NCBI GenBank assembly: GCA_947632515.1
Contig: CANRPO010000004.1
Coordinates: 62,001 to 126,000, forward strand
Origin: an uncultured Lachnospiraceae bacterium
GTDB lineage: Bacteria; Bacillota; Clostridia; Lachnospirales; Lachnospiraceae
Direction of reading: 5' to 3'
DNA length: 64,000 nt
Every line of letters begins with the position of its first letter. Position 1 is the first letter of the stretch. Shown in pieces: positions 27,873 through 35,784 of the stretch. The position numbers were made by a program, and so were the translations under genes. Below the pieces are notes generated by a model that was given only the letters and a program-made list of their open reading frames with translations, made no database searches and had not been told where the DNA came from.

Positions 27873-28487
27873 TTACTCTCCCGCGACAAACACGCCCGCC
27901 AGCGTCTCCTCCGGGCTGACCAGCTCCGGCCCGTCTGCTGCTGCCGTTGCGTTCTCCGCGACTTCCTGCGGATCTTCGTACTCCTTCTCCTCCTCATCAC
28001 CCCAGAGCGTGTCGTATTCTTCTTCCTCTTTGCCTTCCCGCTCCTTCTGACGGCGCACCATCTCCCCGGTCGTCTTGGCCGCCTGATACAGCTCGTAGCT
28101 GAAATCCATCAGTTTCTTCTCGTCCGCCTGCGGTACGCGCGCTCCTTTCATGATCCGGCGCGCCACCTCCATGATCTTGCCCATCTCCTCGGCGTACTCC
28201 TTGTAGGCGTCCGCCTGCTGCCCGGATACCGTTGCATTCCAGTACGCGCCGTACTGATCCGTCAGCTCGCTCAGATAGTCCTGATACTCCTTCTGTTTAT
28301 CGTCCAGCTCTTTGATCGACAGCTCCAAAACTGCGGCGTCCTTGCTGAACATGGCTTTTTCCTCGTCGTTTTGCGCTATCTTCCGATTTTCCTGCACTTT
28401 TTTTAGGCGTTCCGACAGCGTGTGTTTCTGTTCCTGATATGCCCTGACCTGCTCCCTGTATATCTGCTGTGCCTCTTTGATCTTCAC
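27873..28487 (-). CDS. coiled-coil hypothetical protein, GTG start
   Basis: A 204-residue, highly charged protein. Residues about 1-115 are predicted long helices (AQQIYREQVRAYQEQKHTLSERLKKVQENRK), then a helical stretch (KYAEEMGKIMEVARRIMKGARVP) and an acidic tail rich in Glu. The GTG at 28487 with GGAGGTGGTATT upstream is the best start. No membrane segment or known domain was recognised. Similar short helical genes recur in Lachnospiraceae; a role in the cytoplasm or in surface assembly cannot be inferred. Confidence 0.65.
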   Translation of the reverse strand: MKIKEAQQIYREQVRAYQEQKHTLSERLKKVQENRKIAQNDEEKAMFSKDAAVLELSIKELDDKQKEYQDYLSELTDQYGAYWNATVSGQQADAYKEYAEEMGKIMEVARRIMKGARVPQADEKKLMDFSYELYQAAKTTGEMVRRQKEREGKEEEEYDTLWGDEEEKEYEDPQEVAENATAAADGPELVSPEETLAGVFVAGE

Positions 28488-28607
28488 AATACCACCTCCG
28501 TGTGTCTGCGTATACCTCCGTGTATCAATAGATATATCGGTTGATCGGGCCGCAAATATAATATGCGGTTGAAAATCCTTCCCGATCTCCAACCGCATCC
28601 TCTCTTC

Positions 28608-29489
28608 TCACCCTACGATTGTGCCGCCGTTAGGGTGCAGGATCTGTCCCGTCATGTAACTCGCGTCATCCGAGGCTAGGAAGACATAGCACGGCGCGAT
28701 CTCACAGGGCTGCCCCGCACGCATCATAGGCACCCTCGCCGTCCCGCTGCCGAAAGTCCGCACTTCCTCCGCAGAGTAGGACGCCGGGATCAGGGGCGTC
28801 CAGATCGGCCCGGGCGCCACCGCATTGACGCGGATCCCCTGTTCCACGAGCGACAGGGAGAGCGATCTCGTGAGCGCCACGACAGCTCCCTTGGTGGCAC
28901 TGTAGTCGATCAGATCCTTGTTCCCCTCAAAAGCGGTGACGGAAGCCGTATTGATGATGCTGCCGCCCTCCTTCATGTATGGCAGCGCGTTCTGGATCAG
29001 CCAGAAATAGGAGAAGACGTTCGTGCAGAAAGTCTGTTCCAGCTGTTCTCTGCCAATGTCCAGAATGCTCCGCTGAATAAATTGTACCGCATGATTGTTC
29101 ACCAGAATATCAAGCCCTCCAAAGCATTCCACCGTGCTTTTCACGCACTCCCTGACGAAATCCGGATCCTTCAAGTCTCCCGCAAACAGGCGGCACTTCC
29201 TTCCGATCTCTTCTATCCGCTCCGCCGTCTCCTGCGCATCCCGCTCCTCGTCGAGATAGACGATGGCTATGTGCGCCCCCTCTCTGGCAAAAGCATATGC
29301 CACCGCACGGCCGATTCCGCTGTCGCCTCCCGTGATCAGCGCTACCTTCCCCGCAAGCTTGCCCTTCTCTCTCCCGCACTCTGAAATCGGTTTCGGCACC
29401 ATGACATACTCCAGTCCCGGCTGTCTGTCCTGATGCTGCGGCGGAAAAGGTGCGGGTATCTCCTCACACTTCGTAATACATTGTCGCAT
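28608..29489 (-). CDS. short-chain dehydrogenase/reductase (YghA/GsiB-neighbour type)
   Basis: A 293-residue SDR. The N-terminal extension PAPFPPQHQDRQPGLEYVMVPKP is characteristic of the long SDRs annotated as general-stress or YghA-like oxidoreductases. The cofactor motif is TGGDSGIGRAVA (about residue 53), with NNHA (about 130) and the catalytic Ser/Tyr/Lys in NTASVTAFEG and DYSATKGA (about 200). The substrate is unknown, and NADP versus NAD preference cannot be set. It appears monocistronic. Confidence 0.88.
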   Translation of the reverse strand: MRQCITKCEEIPAPFPPQHQDRQPGLEYVMVPKPISECGREKGKLAGKVALITGGDSGIGRAVAYAFAREGAHIAIVYLDEERDAQETAERIEEIGRKCRLFAGDLKDPDFVRECVKSTVECFGGLDILVNNHAVQFIQRSILDIGREQLEQTFCTNVFSYFWLIQNALPYMKEGGSIINTASVTAFEGNKDLIDYSATKGAVVALTRSLSLSLVEQGIRVNAVAPGPIWTPLIPASYSAEEVRTFGSGTARVPMMRAGQPCEIAPCYVFLASDDASYMTGQILHPNGGTIVG

Positions 29490-29595
29490 ATCGGATTTCC
29501 TTCCGACCAGGTATCACGATATTATATGCCGTATCCGCCGAAAAGTGCCGTGAATCCGGACTGCGCATCCCCGCCGCAAAACCCTCTTGCCGTCT

Positions 29596-30129
29596 CTATA
29601 TATAACAATTCATCTGTTTCCCCTTTATCGCCGACTTTCCTCCTTCCGTCTCAACGTCCGCCACGCCCGCGCTTGTATATAAGACCGGCTCTCCCACGGC
29701 GGGCGCGTCTGCGCCTGTGGTACCCTCTGCGGCTGATGCCGCATCGGTCTCTTCCCGCAAGAGCGTCCTGCCCTCCTCGCTGATCTCTACCCGGTCCTGC
29801 CGCTCCTGCACGCTCTGCCCGTCCGCCTCTCTGCGCTCCGCGGTCTTTTTCTCCGTCTTCTCGCGCTCCAGCCTGCGTTTCTCCATGGACTCTTCGCGCG
29901 CTCTCTCCGCCTGTTCTCTCGCCTCTTTCGCATCCTCCTTCATGCCCTCGTCGGCCTCTGCCTTATACTGTTCCGCCGTGTCGGAGAACTCATTGACATA
30001 GCCCATGGCGCGTTCCATCGTCGCCGTATCGCCCTTGCGCCGCACCTCCTTGAACACGCGCATAGGCGTGGCCGTCATATCCATATTGATCCGCGCGCCC
30101 AACAATCCTTCCATCGTCTTTGCCTGCAT
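29596..30129 (-). CDS. charged coiled-coil hypothetical protein
   Basis: A 177-residue protein whose middle (about residues 50-115) is an uninterrupted Glu/Lys/Arg-rich helix (EAREQAERAREESMEKRRLEREKTEKK), followed by a low-complexity Ala/Gly tail. The N-terminus MQAKTMEGLLGARINMDM is more ordered. The ATG at 30129 follows GGGAGGCGACGAT. No family recognised; not exported. Confidence 0.6.
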   Translation of the reverse strand: MQAKTMEGLLGARINMDMTATPMRVFKEVRRKGDTATMERAMGYVNEFSDTAEQYKAEADEGMKEDAKEAREQAERAREESMEKRRLEREKTEKKTAERREADGQSVQERQDRVEISEEGRTLLREETDAASAAEGTTGADAPAVGEPVLYTSAGVADVETEGGKSAIKGKQMNCYI

Positions 30130-30230
30130 ATCGTCGCCTCCCTGTCTGAAATTTTCTGACATTTCATTTTGTCATTCTCTATTTCGTCAGCTCGAACGAC
30201 GTTTCTTACATTCCTGTATCAATCGGTCTG

Positions 30231-31559
30231 TTAGCCGTTATGACCGTCTGCGAAAGGCAGAAGGACCGCGATCTCAAACACCTGCGCCTCCACCGTAACG
30301 CTGAGCGTCCCATGATATTTTTTTACCGTCTCCTCTATATTCCGAAACCCGATCCCTTTTCTCATCTCCCCGACATCCTTTAACCCTGTGCTGTTTTTCA
30401 CTACAATAAGCAGACACCCCTTTATCTGCTGCGCCATGACGCTCACAAAACGGTCTTTCGGCGCGTGGTCCTCCTCACAGGCGTTCAGCGCGTTATCCAG
30501 AATGTTCCCAAACAGCACGCACAGATCGAATTCGCTGTGCAGAATGGCCCTCGGGATCCGCACGTCCGACTCCCAGCGGATCCCCCGACGCCCGGCCTGC
30601 GCCCTCTTGTGACAGAGCAACGCGTCCACCGCCCTGCTGCCCGTGACATCTTCGCTTACGGCGATTCCGCCGTGGGCTATCATCTGTCTCAGATATGCGC
30701 CCAGCTTGTCCCGCTCGTCATCCTCCCACAGACCGTACAGCGCCAGCACATGATTCTTCATGTCATGACGGAGCCGCTCCGTCTGCGCATACTGCTCATG
30801 CAGTATCTCATAAAGCCGCATCTGGGCGCGATACCGCTCCGCGTTTCTCTGCTCCGCAAAGATCCTGTCCGTGCCGAAAACCAACCCTCCGGCGATGCAC
30901 ATGCACAATGCCGTCAGCAGACAGACCGCTCCGTCAGAGAACAACCGATCATAGTAGATCCCCCAATATCTGCCGCTGTGCGGATTTGACACCACCATGA
31001 TCCCGTTTTCCGCCGCCCGGTTCACCATCTCCGTGATCAGCACCACCGAAAAAAGCAGCGCGGACAACACCAGATGCCAGGACCGCCCGCCGTTGGCCAG
31101 AACCGCGGCCATCCGCCCGCCCGGAAACAGGAGCGCCGCAGCAGCCGCCAGAAAAGAGAGTCCTTCGATGACGTCCGCCGACGATTCGCCGATCCCCGCA
31201 ACCCGCCCTCCCGCAAGCGGTCCGGTCACTGCCAGATAAAAAAAGTCCAGAAACGCGGCCGCGAAATTTCCAAGCAGCGTCCGTATCGTGATCACCGCTG
31301 CCGCCGTCAGTATTTTCTTCCCCGTTTCTTCCCGAAAAGACAGACACAGAAAAAGGACAACCAACGTATCGTACGCCAAAACGTCAACCCGCAGAAAGCC
31401 CGACCGCCAACAGATTCCCCACGCCAGAACCCCTCCTACCGAAATTACGGCAAACAGCCGCCTGCTGTATTTGAGCCCTCCCAGACACCCGGCGCTAAGG
31501 CGATAGACCGCCGCGCCATATCCTGCATAACCGCACAGTAACAACAAAATTGCCGCCAT
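30231..31559 (-). CDS. GHKL sensor histidine kinase (AgrC-like)
   Basis: A 442-residue protein. Six or seven membrane segments (about residues 1-215) are followed by a phospho-acceptor region RLRHDMKNHVLALYGL (about 265) and a C-terminal GHKL ATPase with FGNILDNALNACEE (about 355) and GIGFRNIEETVKKYHG. This is the HPK10/AgrC type that senses peptides or envelope state. The ATG at 31559 overlaps the response-regulator stop by one base (TGATG), giving tight translational coupling. No peptide precursor or processing gene was noticed nearby. Confidence 0.88.
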   Translation of the reverse strand: MAAILLLLCGYAGYGAAVYRLSAGCLGGLKYSRRLFAVISVGGVLAWGICWRSGFLRVDVLAYDTLVVLFLCLSFREETGKKILTAAAVITIRTLLGNFAAAFLDFFYLAVTGPLAGGRVAGIGESSADVIEGLSFLAAAAALLFPGGRMAAVLANGGRSWHLVLSALLFSVVLITEMVNRAAENGIMVVSNPHSGRYWGIYYDRLFSDGAVCLLTALCMCIAGGLVFGTDRIFAEQRNAERYRAQMRLYEILHEQYAQTERLRHDMKNHVLALYGLWEDDERDKLGAYLRQMIAHGGIAVSEDVTGSRAVDALLCHKRAQAGRRGIRWESDVRIPRAILHSEFDLCVLFGNILDNALNACEEDHAPKDRFVSVMAQQIKGCLLIVVKNSTGLKDVGEMRKGIGFRNIEETVKKYHGTLSVTVEAQVFEIAVLLPFADGHNG

Positions 31560-32275
31560 CACAGAGTCCCTCCGTCTCTTCGCATATAGGCAAGTATGGC
31601 CTGACAAAATGCGCTATACCGCCGTCTGGCAATCATGATCCGCTCCCCGTTGTCCAGTGTGACTTCCTCGCGGTCATAAGTGCGCACATAGCGCAGATTG
31701 ATGAGAAAACTCTTGTGACAGCGGAAAAATCCCTTATCGCCCAAACTCCGCTCCAGCTCGCCGATCTGCCCGTAGTAGTCGAACACGCCGTCCCCGCTGT
31801 GCACCGAGATCACTCTGCCCCGAATCTCAAAATACCAGATCTGTCGCAGCAGCAGTTTCCTGTTTCGCCGATCTCTTTCGATCAGAATAAACTCCTCCGA
31901 GTCGTTTTCCAGCTTTTTCGCCGCCCGTTTCAATATATTTCGCAATTTCCCCGCATCGACAGGCTTGGTCAGATAGTAAAAAGCCTCCACGTCGAAAGCA
32001 TCCATGACATATTCCCTGCTGGAAGACACGAAGACGATCATTTTTTCAAACGCTCTCTCCCGCATAAGATGCGCCGTCCGCATACCGTCCACGCCGCGCA
32101 TCAGAATATCCAGAAAGATAATGTCAAAGCTCTCCACCGCGTTCAGCAGCTCTTTCCCGTCATAAAACTGCCGTAACAGATACGGCTCCCCCATATCCTC
32201 CAAAATACCCCTGATCTCCCCCGCCAGCTTACAGCAGTCGAGAACCGCGTCGTCGCATACGGCTATCGACAACAT
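31559..32275 (-). CDS. LytTR-family response regulator
   Basis: A 238-residue regulator. The receiver domain (about 1-120) has the acidic pair in AVCDDAV, the phospho-acceptor in IIFLDILMRGVDG (about residue 54) and Lys in LTKPVD. The LytTR DNA-binding domain (about 135-235) shows IWYFEIRGRVISVHS, FFRCHKSFLINLRYVR and NGERIMIARRR. The ATG at 32275 is preceded by GGGAGGCGGTACT; the open frame upstream is not used. It pairs with the GHKL kinase that starts at its stop codon. Confidence 0.92.
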   Translation of the reverse strand: MLSIAVCDDAVLDCCKLAGEIRGILEDMGEPYLLRQFYDGKELLNAVESFDIIFLDILMRGVDGMRTAHLMRERAFEKMIVFVSSSREYVMDAFDVEAFYYLTKPVDAGKLRNILKRAAKKLENDSEEFILIERDRRNRKLLLRQIWYFEIRGRVISVHSGDGVFDYYGQIGELERSLGDKGFFRCHKSFLINLRYVRTYDREEVTLDNGERIMIARRRYSAFCQAILAYMRRDGGTL

Positions 32276-32494
32276 AGTACCGCCTCCCCGTTGCATACCA
32301 TGAGCCGGAGCTGGACGCTCCCCTTGCTCACGATCGCTCTTTATAAGGTATATCGGCAGAACACGGCCTGCGAATTTGCGCATGTTGTGAACGGGCGATT
32401 TCATGTAACATCCGTCCGCATACGCCCTTGCACTTTTCTGACAATTTTTTTACAATGACATAAAATATATAAACATCCCGGCGGAGGAAAGCAG

Positions 32495-33229
32495 ATGCGG
32501 TTTGCGAAATGCAAGAGAAAAAGAATATGGATCCCTGTATGTGTCATATGCCTGTTCGCGGCAGGCTGGTTCCGATATGTCAGCGACTGTTACCGCAGCG
32601 ACGTGACGCTTGCAGAATATCGGACGGCAGACGGAAACGTGGCCGTCTCCGAGATCAAAGACGGCATCTTCCTGGACGGCCCCGGCACGACCCGCGCACT
32701 CATCCTTTATCCCGGCGGGAAAGTGGAGTACACCGCCTATTTGCCGTTATGCGGTCGATTTGCCTCATCGGGTATCGATGTCTTTTTGCTGAAAATGCCA
32801 TGCAATCTCGCTGTCTTCGGGCAAAACAAGGCAGATGAGATCCTTGCGTCCTACCGCTATGACGAATGGTATCTGGCCGGACACTCGCTGGGCGGGGCCA
32901 TGGCCGCCTCCTACGCAGCCGGACACCCCGACCGACTGAACGGCGTCATTCTATTGGCGGCCTATCCCACCAAAAGCCTGCAGGCGGACGATCTCGCGGT
33001 TCTGTCTGTGTATGGGAGTGAGGACGGTATTGTGAATAGAGAGAAAATCAAGAAAGGCCGCGCGCTCATGCCCGACGATTACACGGAACTTGTCATCGAG
33101 GGCGGCAATCACGCCCGGTTCGGCAATTACGGAGAACAGAAAGGGGACGGTGCGGCGACCATAGACAGGGAGACGCAGCAGACGGAGACGGTGGAGGCGG
33201 CTCTGCGGATGATGGGGTCGGCGCCATGA
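32495..33229 (+). CDS. alpha/beta hydrolase with signal anchor
   Basis: A 244-residue protein with an N-terminal hydrophobic segment (about residues 10-26). The hydrolase fold carries the nucleophile elbow GHSLGG (about residue 132), an acid in GSEDG (about 183) and His in GGNHARFGNYG (about 207). The oxyanion region is LYPGGKVEY. This resembles the alpha/beta_hydrolase_5 group. The ATG at 32495 follows GGCGGAGGAAAGCAG. It is divergent from the LytTR operon and so might be one of its targets, which is only a guess. Confidence 0.85.
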   Translation: MRFAKCKRKRIWIPVCVICLFAAGWFRYVSDCYRSDVTLAEYRTADGNVAVSEIKDGIFLDGPGTTRALILYPGGKVEYTAYLPLCGRFASSGIDVFLLKMPCNLAVFGQNKADEILASYRYDEWYLAGHSLGGAMAASYAAGHPDRLNGVILLAAYPTKSLQADDLAVLSVYGSEDGIVNREKIKKGRALMPDDYTELVIEGGNHARFGNYGEQKGDGAATIDRETQQTETVEAALRMMGSAP

Positions 33230-33244
33230 CTTTTCCGCATAGCG

Positions 33245-33556
33245 CTATTTCCATTTCTTCTCTATCTGTAAATACGCAATACCCATGGCGATCGTAATCA
33301 CTACAACACCGATAATGACAGGGATAAAGCCGACTGAATTCTGCTCGAGAAACAACAGCGGCGTCCCGCATATCTCCATCAGTATGGCATAGACGAACCA
33401 AAGCGCCCCAACTGAATGATTATATTTATGAATATCTCTGATCTCAGGCGGCTTTGCTCCCGTGAAAAAGCCGACAGACTCTTTTGATGTCCACGCCGAA
33501 ACGCCAATGCCCAAAAGGATAGCGCATACCAGACTCCATATTGCAAATCCTGCCAT
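33245..33556 (-). CDS. small membrane protein
   Basis: A 103-residue protein with three membrane segments (about residues 1-23, 46-68 and 73-93). FFTGAKPPEIRDIHKYNHSVGALWFVYAI resembles the loop of DUF3784/SdpI-like small membrane proteins. The ATG at 33556 with GGAGGACAGAAAG is chosen over an in-frame GTG five codons earlier. It converges with the hydrolase gene and is 36 bases downstream of the phosphatase gene, so probably in its transcript. Confidence 0.65.
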   Translation of the reverse strand: MAGFAIWSLVCAILLGIGVSAWTSKESVGFFTGAKPPEIRDIHKYNHSVGALWFVYAILMEICGTPLLFLEQNSVGFIPVIIGVVVITIAMGIAYLQIEKKWK

Positions 33557-33592
33557 CTTTCTGTCCTCCACCCAAATGAAAACAGTTGAAAT

Positions 33593-34177
33593 TTATAGTT
33601 CCAGAGCCGCAAACGCGCTGTCTTTTAACAGTTCGGTTATATTGTCAACGCGCGGGATAATTATTTCACGATCGACCTCCGGGTGCTCTTTCACATACGC
33701 CGTGAGCATATCGATCAAATTATCCTTTGATCTCATATAATCCTCAATGATAATTTCGTCAGAGTACCCCAGTTTTCGTAAAAGCACTGCCGATACGACG
33801 CCCGTCCTGTCTTTCCCCGCCGTGCAAAAATACAGTACGTTTGATTTCGCGCTCATAATCGTATCAATGATCTTTTTCATCTGTTCATCTATCATCCGTG
33901 CATATACGATATGTAAATGTTCACGCGATTTCGGAATATCCCCGCCGCCTGTAACCGGCAGATGATAATATTGAAATCCTTCTTTCACCGCAAGTTCACA
34001 GGGATGTTCGGAAACCTCTTCGTCGGATCTTAAATCCACAAGCGTGCTTATATGATTGTCTGACAGCCATTGAATTTCCTCCTCTGTCAGATTTAACGGC
34101 GCATCACTTCTGATATAACGCATTGTGCCAACAGGCAAGGCGCGAGTGTTTCTGGTTGATTTCAGCAGAGAACTCAT
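33593..34177 (-). CDS. tyrosine-protein phosphatase (Tyr_phosphatase3 family)
   Basis: A 194-residue phosphatase. The active-site loop is CTAGKDRTG (C-x5-R, about residues 117-125), preceded by SNVLYF. The N-terminal region TRNTRALPVGTMRYIRSDAPLNLTEEEIQWL and LVDLRSDEEV are typical of PTP-type proteins such as LipA and IphP relatives. It may dephosphorylate proteins or phosphoinositides; substrates are unknown. The repeat cluster begins about 40 bases upstream of its start. Confidence 0.88.
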   Translation of the reverse strand: MSSLLKSTRNTRALPVGTMRYIRSDAPLNLTEEEIQWLSDNHISTLVDLRSDEEVSEHPCELAVKEGFQYYHLPVTGGGDIPKSREHLHIVYARMIDEQMKKIIDTIMSAKSNVLYFCTAGKDRTGVVSAVLLRKLGYSDEIIIEDYMRSKDNLIDMLTAYVKEHPEVDREIIIPRVDNITELLKDSAFAALEL

Positions 34178-34220
34178 GTTTTGTATTTCCTCATCCGCAC
34201 GGTTTGTTTCATCAATATAA

Positions 34221-34308
34221 TACCATCTCGACTGCCGTCTCGATGGAGATACTCGTCAAATGCCGATTGCCGCAAGCGCCATCGGCGCTTTCCTCGTTAT
34301 TATACCAT
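34221..34308. repeat. dispersed repeat family 2, copy A
   Basis: An 88-base unit beginning TACCATCTCGACTGCC and ending CTCGTTATTATACCAT. It contains short palindromes (CTCGACTGCCGTCTCGATGG; GCCGATTGCC with AGCGCCATCGGCGC). An almost identical copy lies at 34428-34517; the two flank one copy of the other repeat family. Confidence 0.8.
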
Positions 34309-34430
34309 ATCAGCAGGAAATCAAGCGCGAGCAAAGCGAGCATTTGATTTCACCTGATATGGTAACGACAGAATCTTTGAGTGCGCAGCACGGCGACTGC
34401 GCAGCAGACGGATTCTGGAGTCTATTATAC
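34296..34430. repeat. dispersed palindromic repeat family 1, third copy
   Basis: Nearly identical to the units at 26196-26435, with the same ACCATATCAG/CTGATATGGT outer arms and GC-rich tail. It has one change in the tail (GGCGACTGC instead of GGCGGCTGC). It is nested between the two copies of repeat family 2. Confidence 0.85.
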
Positions 34431-34517
34431 CATCTCGACTGCCGTCTCGATGGAGATACTCGTCAAATGCCGATTGCCGCAAGCGCCATCGGCGCTTTCC
34501 TCGTTATTATACCATAT
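34428..34517. repeat. dispersed repeat family 2, copy B
   Basis: Matches the unit at 34221-34308 over its full length, with a 207-base offset. The repeated ends TATTATACCAT are shared with family 1, so the units look able to join end to end. Confidence 0.8.
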
Positions 34518-34621
34518 CCTCATGCGATTGCATTATAAAATACCAAAGATCGCACAAACACTTCCCGGAGCCGCTTATCTGTCGGCTTTTGCCCTTGATT
34601 GATTATGAATGTCTTGCTCAT

Positions 34622-34738
34622 CTTAATTTTTTCTCCAATTCCGCAAAACTGTCTTCGCGTCAACTGCCTCCGCTCCGTTCGCAAGTTCCTGCTCGGACTC
34701 GAAAATAGCTTGATCGATGCGATTTATAATAGACTCCT
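34622..34738 (-). pseudogene. antitoxin C-terminal remnant (Phd-like)
   Basis: The minus strand encodes INRIDQAIFESEQELANGAEAVDA, nearly the same as the end of the intact antitoxin at 38839-39102. A one-base loss then shifts the frame before FAELEKK. No start and no partner toxin are next to it, so it is a leftover of a lost RelE/Phd module. Confidence 0.75.
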
Positions 34739-34824
34739 ATTCTACAATCATATGTAGCAAAATATAGGTGTGTGTGGTACACTATAGGTACTAAAAGACG
34801 GCAGATAAGAGCGGAGAAAAAACA

Positions 34825-35106
34825 TTGACATTTGAATGGGATGAAGAAAAAAATCTACTTAATCAGAGAAAACATGGCATATCGTTTGAGACGGCAGCTT
34901 ATGTGTTTGAAGATGAGAATTACATAGAGATGTATGATTTTGAACATAGTATAGAAGAAGACAGATATATAGCTATCGGCTGTGTAGGAGATGTACTTTT
35001 CGTAGTATTTACGGAAAGAAAGGAAAATATCAGATTGATTTCAGCCAGAGTAGCAACAGAGTCAGAAAGGGGGCTTTATTATGACCAAGACATTCGTTAT
35101 CAATAA
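34825..35106 (+). CDS. brnT: BrnT family toxin, TTG start
   Basis: A 93-residue BrnT-type ribonuclease toxin of the RelE fold. FEWDEEKNLLNQRKHGISFETAAYVFEDEN is the family N-terminus, and RYIAIGCVGDVLFVVFTERKENIRLISARVAT carries the catalytic Arg/Ile-Ser-Ala-Arg segment. It starts with TTG at 34825, nine bases after GGAG. Its 3' end overlaps the antitoxin gene by 26 bases, the usual arrangement, with the antitoxin binding DNA and controlling the pair. Confidence 0.88.
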   Translation: MTFEWDEEKNLLNQRKHGISFETAAYVFEDENYIEMYDFEHSIEEDRYIAIGCVGDVLFVVFTERKENIRLISARVATESERGLYYDQDIRYQ

Positions 35107-35260
35107 AGGGCAAAAGCCGACAGATGAGCAGATCCAAGAAGTATTGGAAGCTAAGAAACAGCCAATCGTATTTGATGAGGATTCGCCAGAATTATCGCCT
35201 TCTATGTATAAGGCATTTCAGAGCGCGGTGGCGCAGAGAAATAGAAAAAAGAATGCTTAA
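35081..35260 (+). CDS. BrnA-like antitoxin
   Basis: A 59-residue protein (MTKTFVINKGQKPTDEQIQ..., ending RNRKKNA) in a different frame overlapping the toxin's last 26 bases. DEDSPELSPSMYKAFQSAVAQRNR resembles the C-terminal part of BrnA antitoxins, but it is shorter than usual and lacks a clear ribbon-helix-helix core. Internal AGAAAGGGGGC lies before the ATG. It probably neutralises the BrnT toxin; autoregulation is assumed from the family. Confidence 0.75.
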   Translation: MTKTFVINKGQKPTDEQIQEVLEAKKQPIVFDEDSPELSPSMYKAFQSAVAQRNRKKNA

Positions 35261-35335
35261 TTGAATGTCGCAAATGCAAATACGGCGTCTTGCGCTTTCT
35301 TATCTTGCCCTATCGCACAGGATATTGTATAAGTG
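35251..35335. repeat. inverted copy of the spacer at 37262-37346
   Basis: Starting at the BrnA stop (GAATGCTTAATTGAAT), this stretch matches the reverse complement of about 37346-37262, including TATCTTGCCCTATC and GATATTGTATAA. A third, partial version of the adjoining spacer is at 38430-38510. The shared blocks show the TA cassettes spread by duplication and inversion of whole modules. Confidence 0.7.
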
Positions 35336-35363
35336 AAAGAATGACACTATATCTTATTTACTA

Positions 35364-35392
35364 TTGAATGGGACAGAAATATGCGATATATT
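35364..35392 (+). promoter_or_regulatory. promoter of holin-like toxin copy 1
   Basis: TTGAAT (35364-35369) and TATATT (35387-35392) are 17 bases apart. The same boxes with the same spacing precede copies 2 (minus strand 37166-37138) and 3 (minus strand 38032-38004), so they are conserved while flanks vary. Confidence 0.75.
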
Positions 35393-35492
35393 GTGGATAT
35401 GGGAAGGCCATAGAGCCAAAGGCGGCTTTACCCCTCTGCTTTTTCGGAGGGTTCGAGCAGCCCTCCGGACGAAAGAAAGGAGGGTGATTGCA

Positions 35493-35582
35493 ATGGTTAC
35501 ATATGCGGAGTTATTCCAATTACTGTTACTGATTGTTGCCCTTGTCGGTCTGTATTATCAGATTTTCAAGGGAAAGAGATAG
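35493..35582 (+). CDS. putative holin-like toxin of a type I TA system, copy 1
   Basis: A 29-residue hydrophobic peptide (MVTYAELFQLLLLIVALVGL then YYQIFKGKR): short polar start, one membrane helix and a basic tail, as in the Hol_Tox/TxpA/BsrG group of membrane-depolarising type I toxins. A strong AAGGAGGGTGATTGCA ribosome site precedes the ATG. The leader of about 95 bases contains GC-rich inverted repeats (GGGTTCG...GCAGCCCTCC) that may hide the ribosome site. An antisense transcription unit overlaps its 3' end. Two near-identical copies lie at 36948-37037 and 37814-37903. Confidence 0.85.
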   Translation: MVTYAELFQLLLLIVALVGLYYQIFKGKR

Positions 35583-35710
35583 CCGCCACTACTCACAATA
35601 GTGACGGCCGACATTAAAGTGTTGGTTTGATACTATATAGGGGGTAGAGCCGCATCTATGGCTTTCCCTCTTTATAAGCTAAATGTATCACATATGAGTG
35701 GAAAATTCAA
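35582..35710 (-). ncRNA. predicted antisense antitoxin RNA of copy 1, with promoter
   Basis: Minus-strand boxes TTGAAT (35710-35705) and TACATT (35687-35682) are 17 bases apart. RNA starting near 35675 would run to the hairpin at 35582-35608 (GCCGYCACTA arms) and stop at TATCTCTTT, overlapping the toxin stop codon. Equivalent elements face copies 2 and 3. The arrangement matches txpA/ratA-type modules, in which the antisense RNA triggers decay of toxin mRNA. Confidence 0.7.
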
Positions 35711-35784
35711 CAAAAAATTATGAGAGGGTGCATTTGAATAAATATAATTTAACAATTCATCGTCACAAAATAGGGAGATTTAGC

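Noticed and set aside
33245-33556. SdpI immunity protein
   Set aside because: Only general similarity in membrane layout; SdpI residues could not be confirmed.
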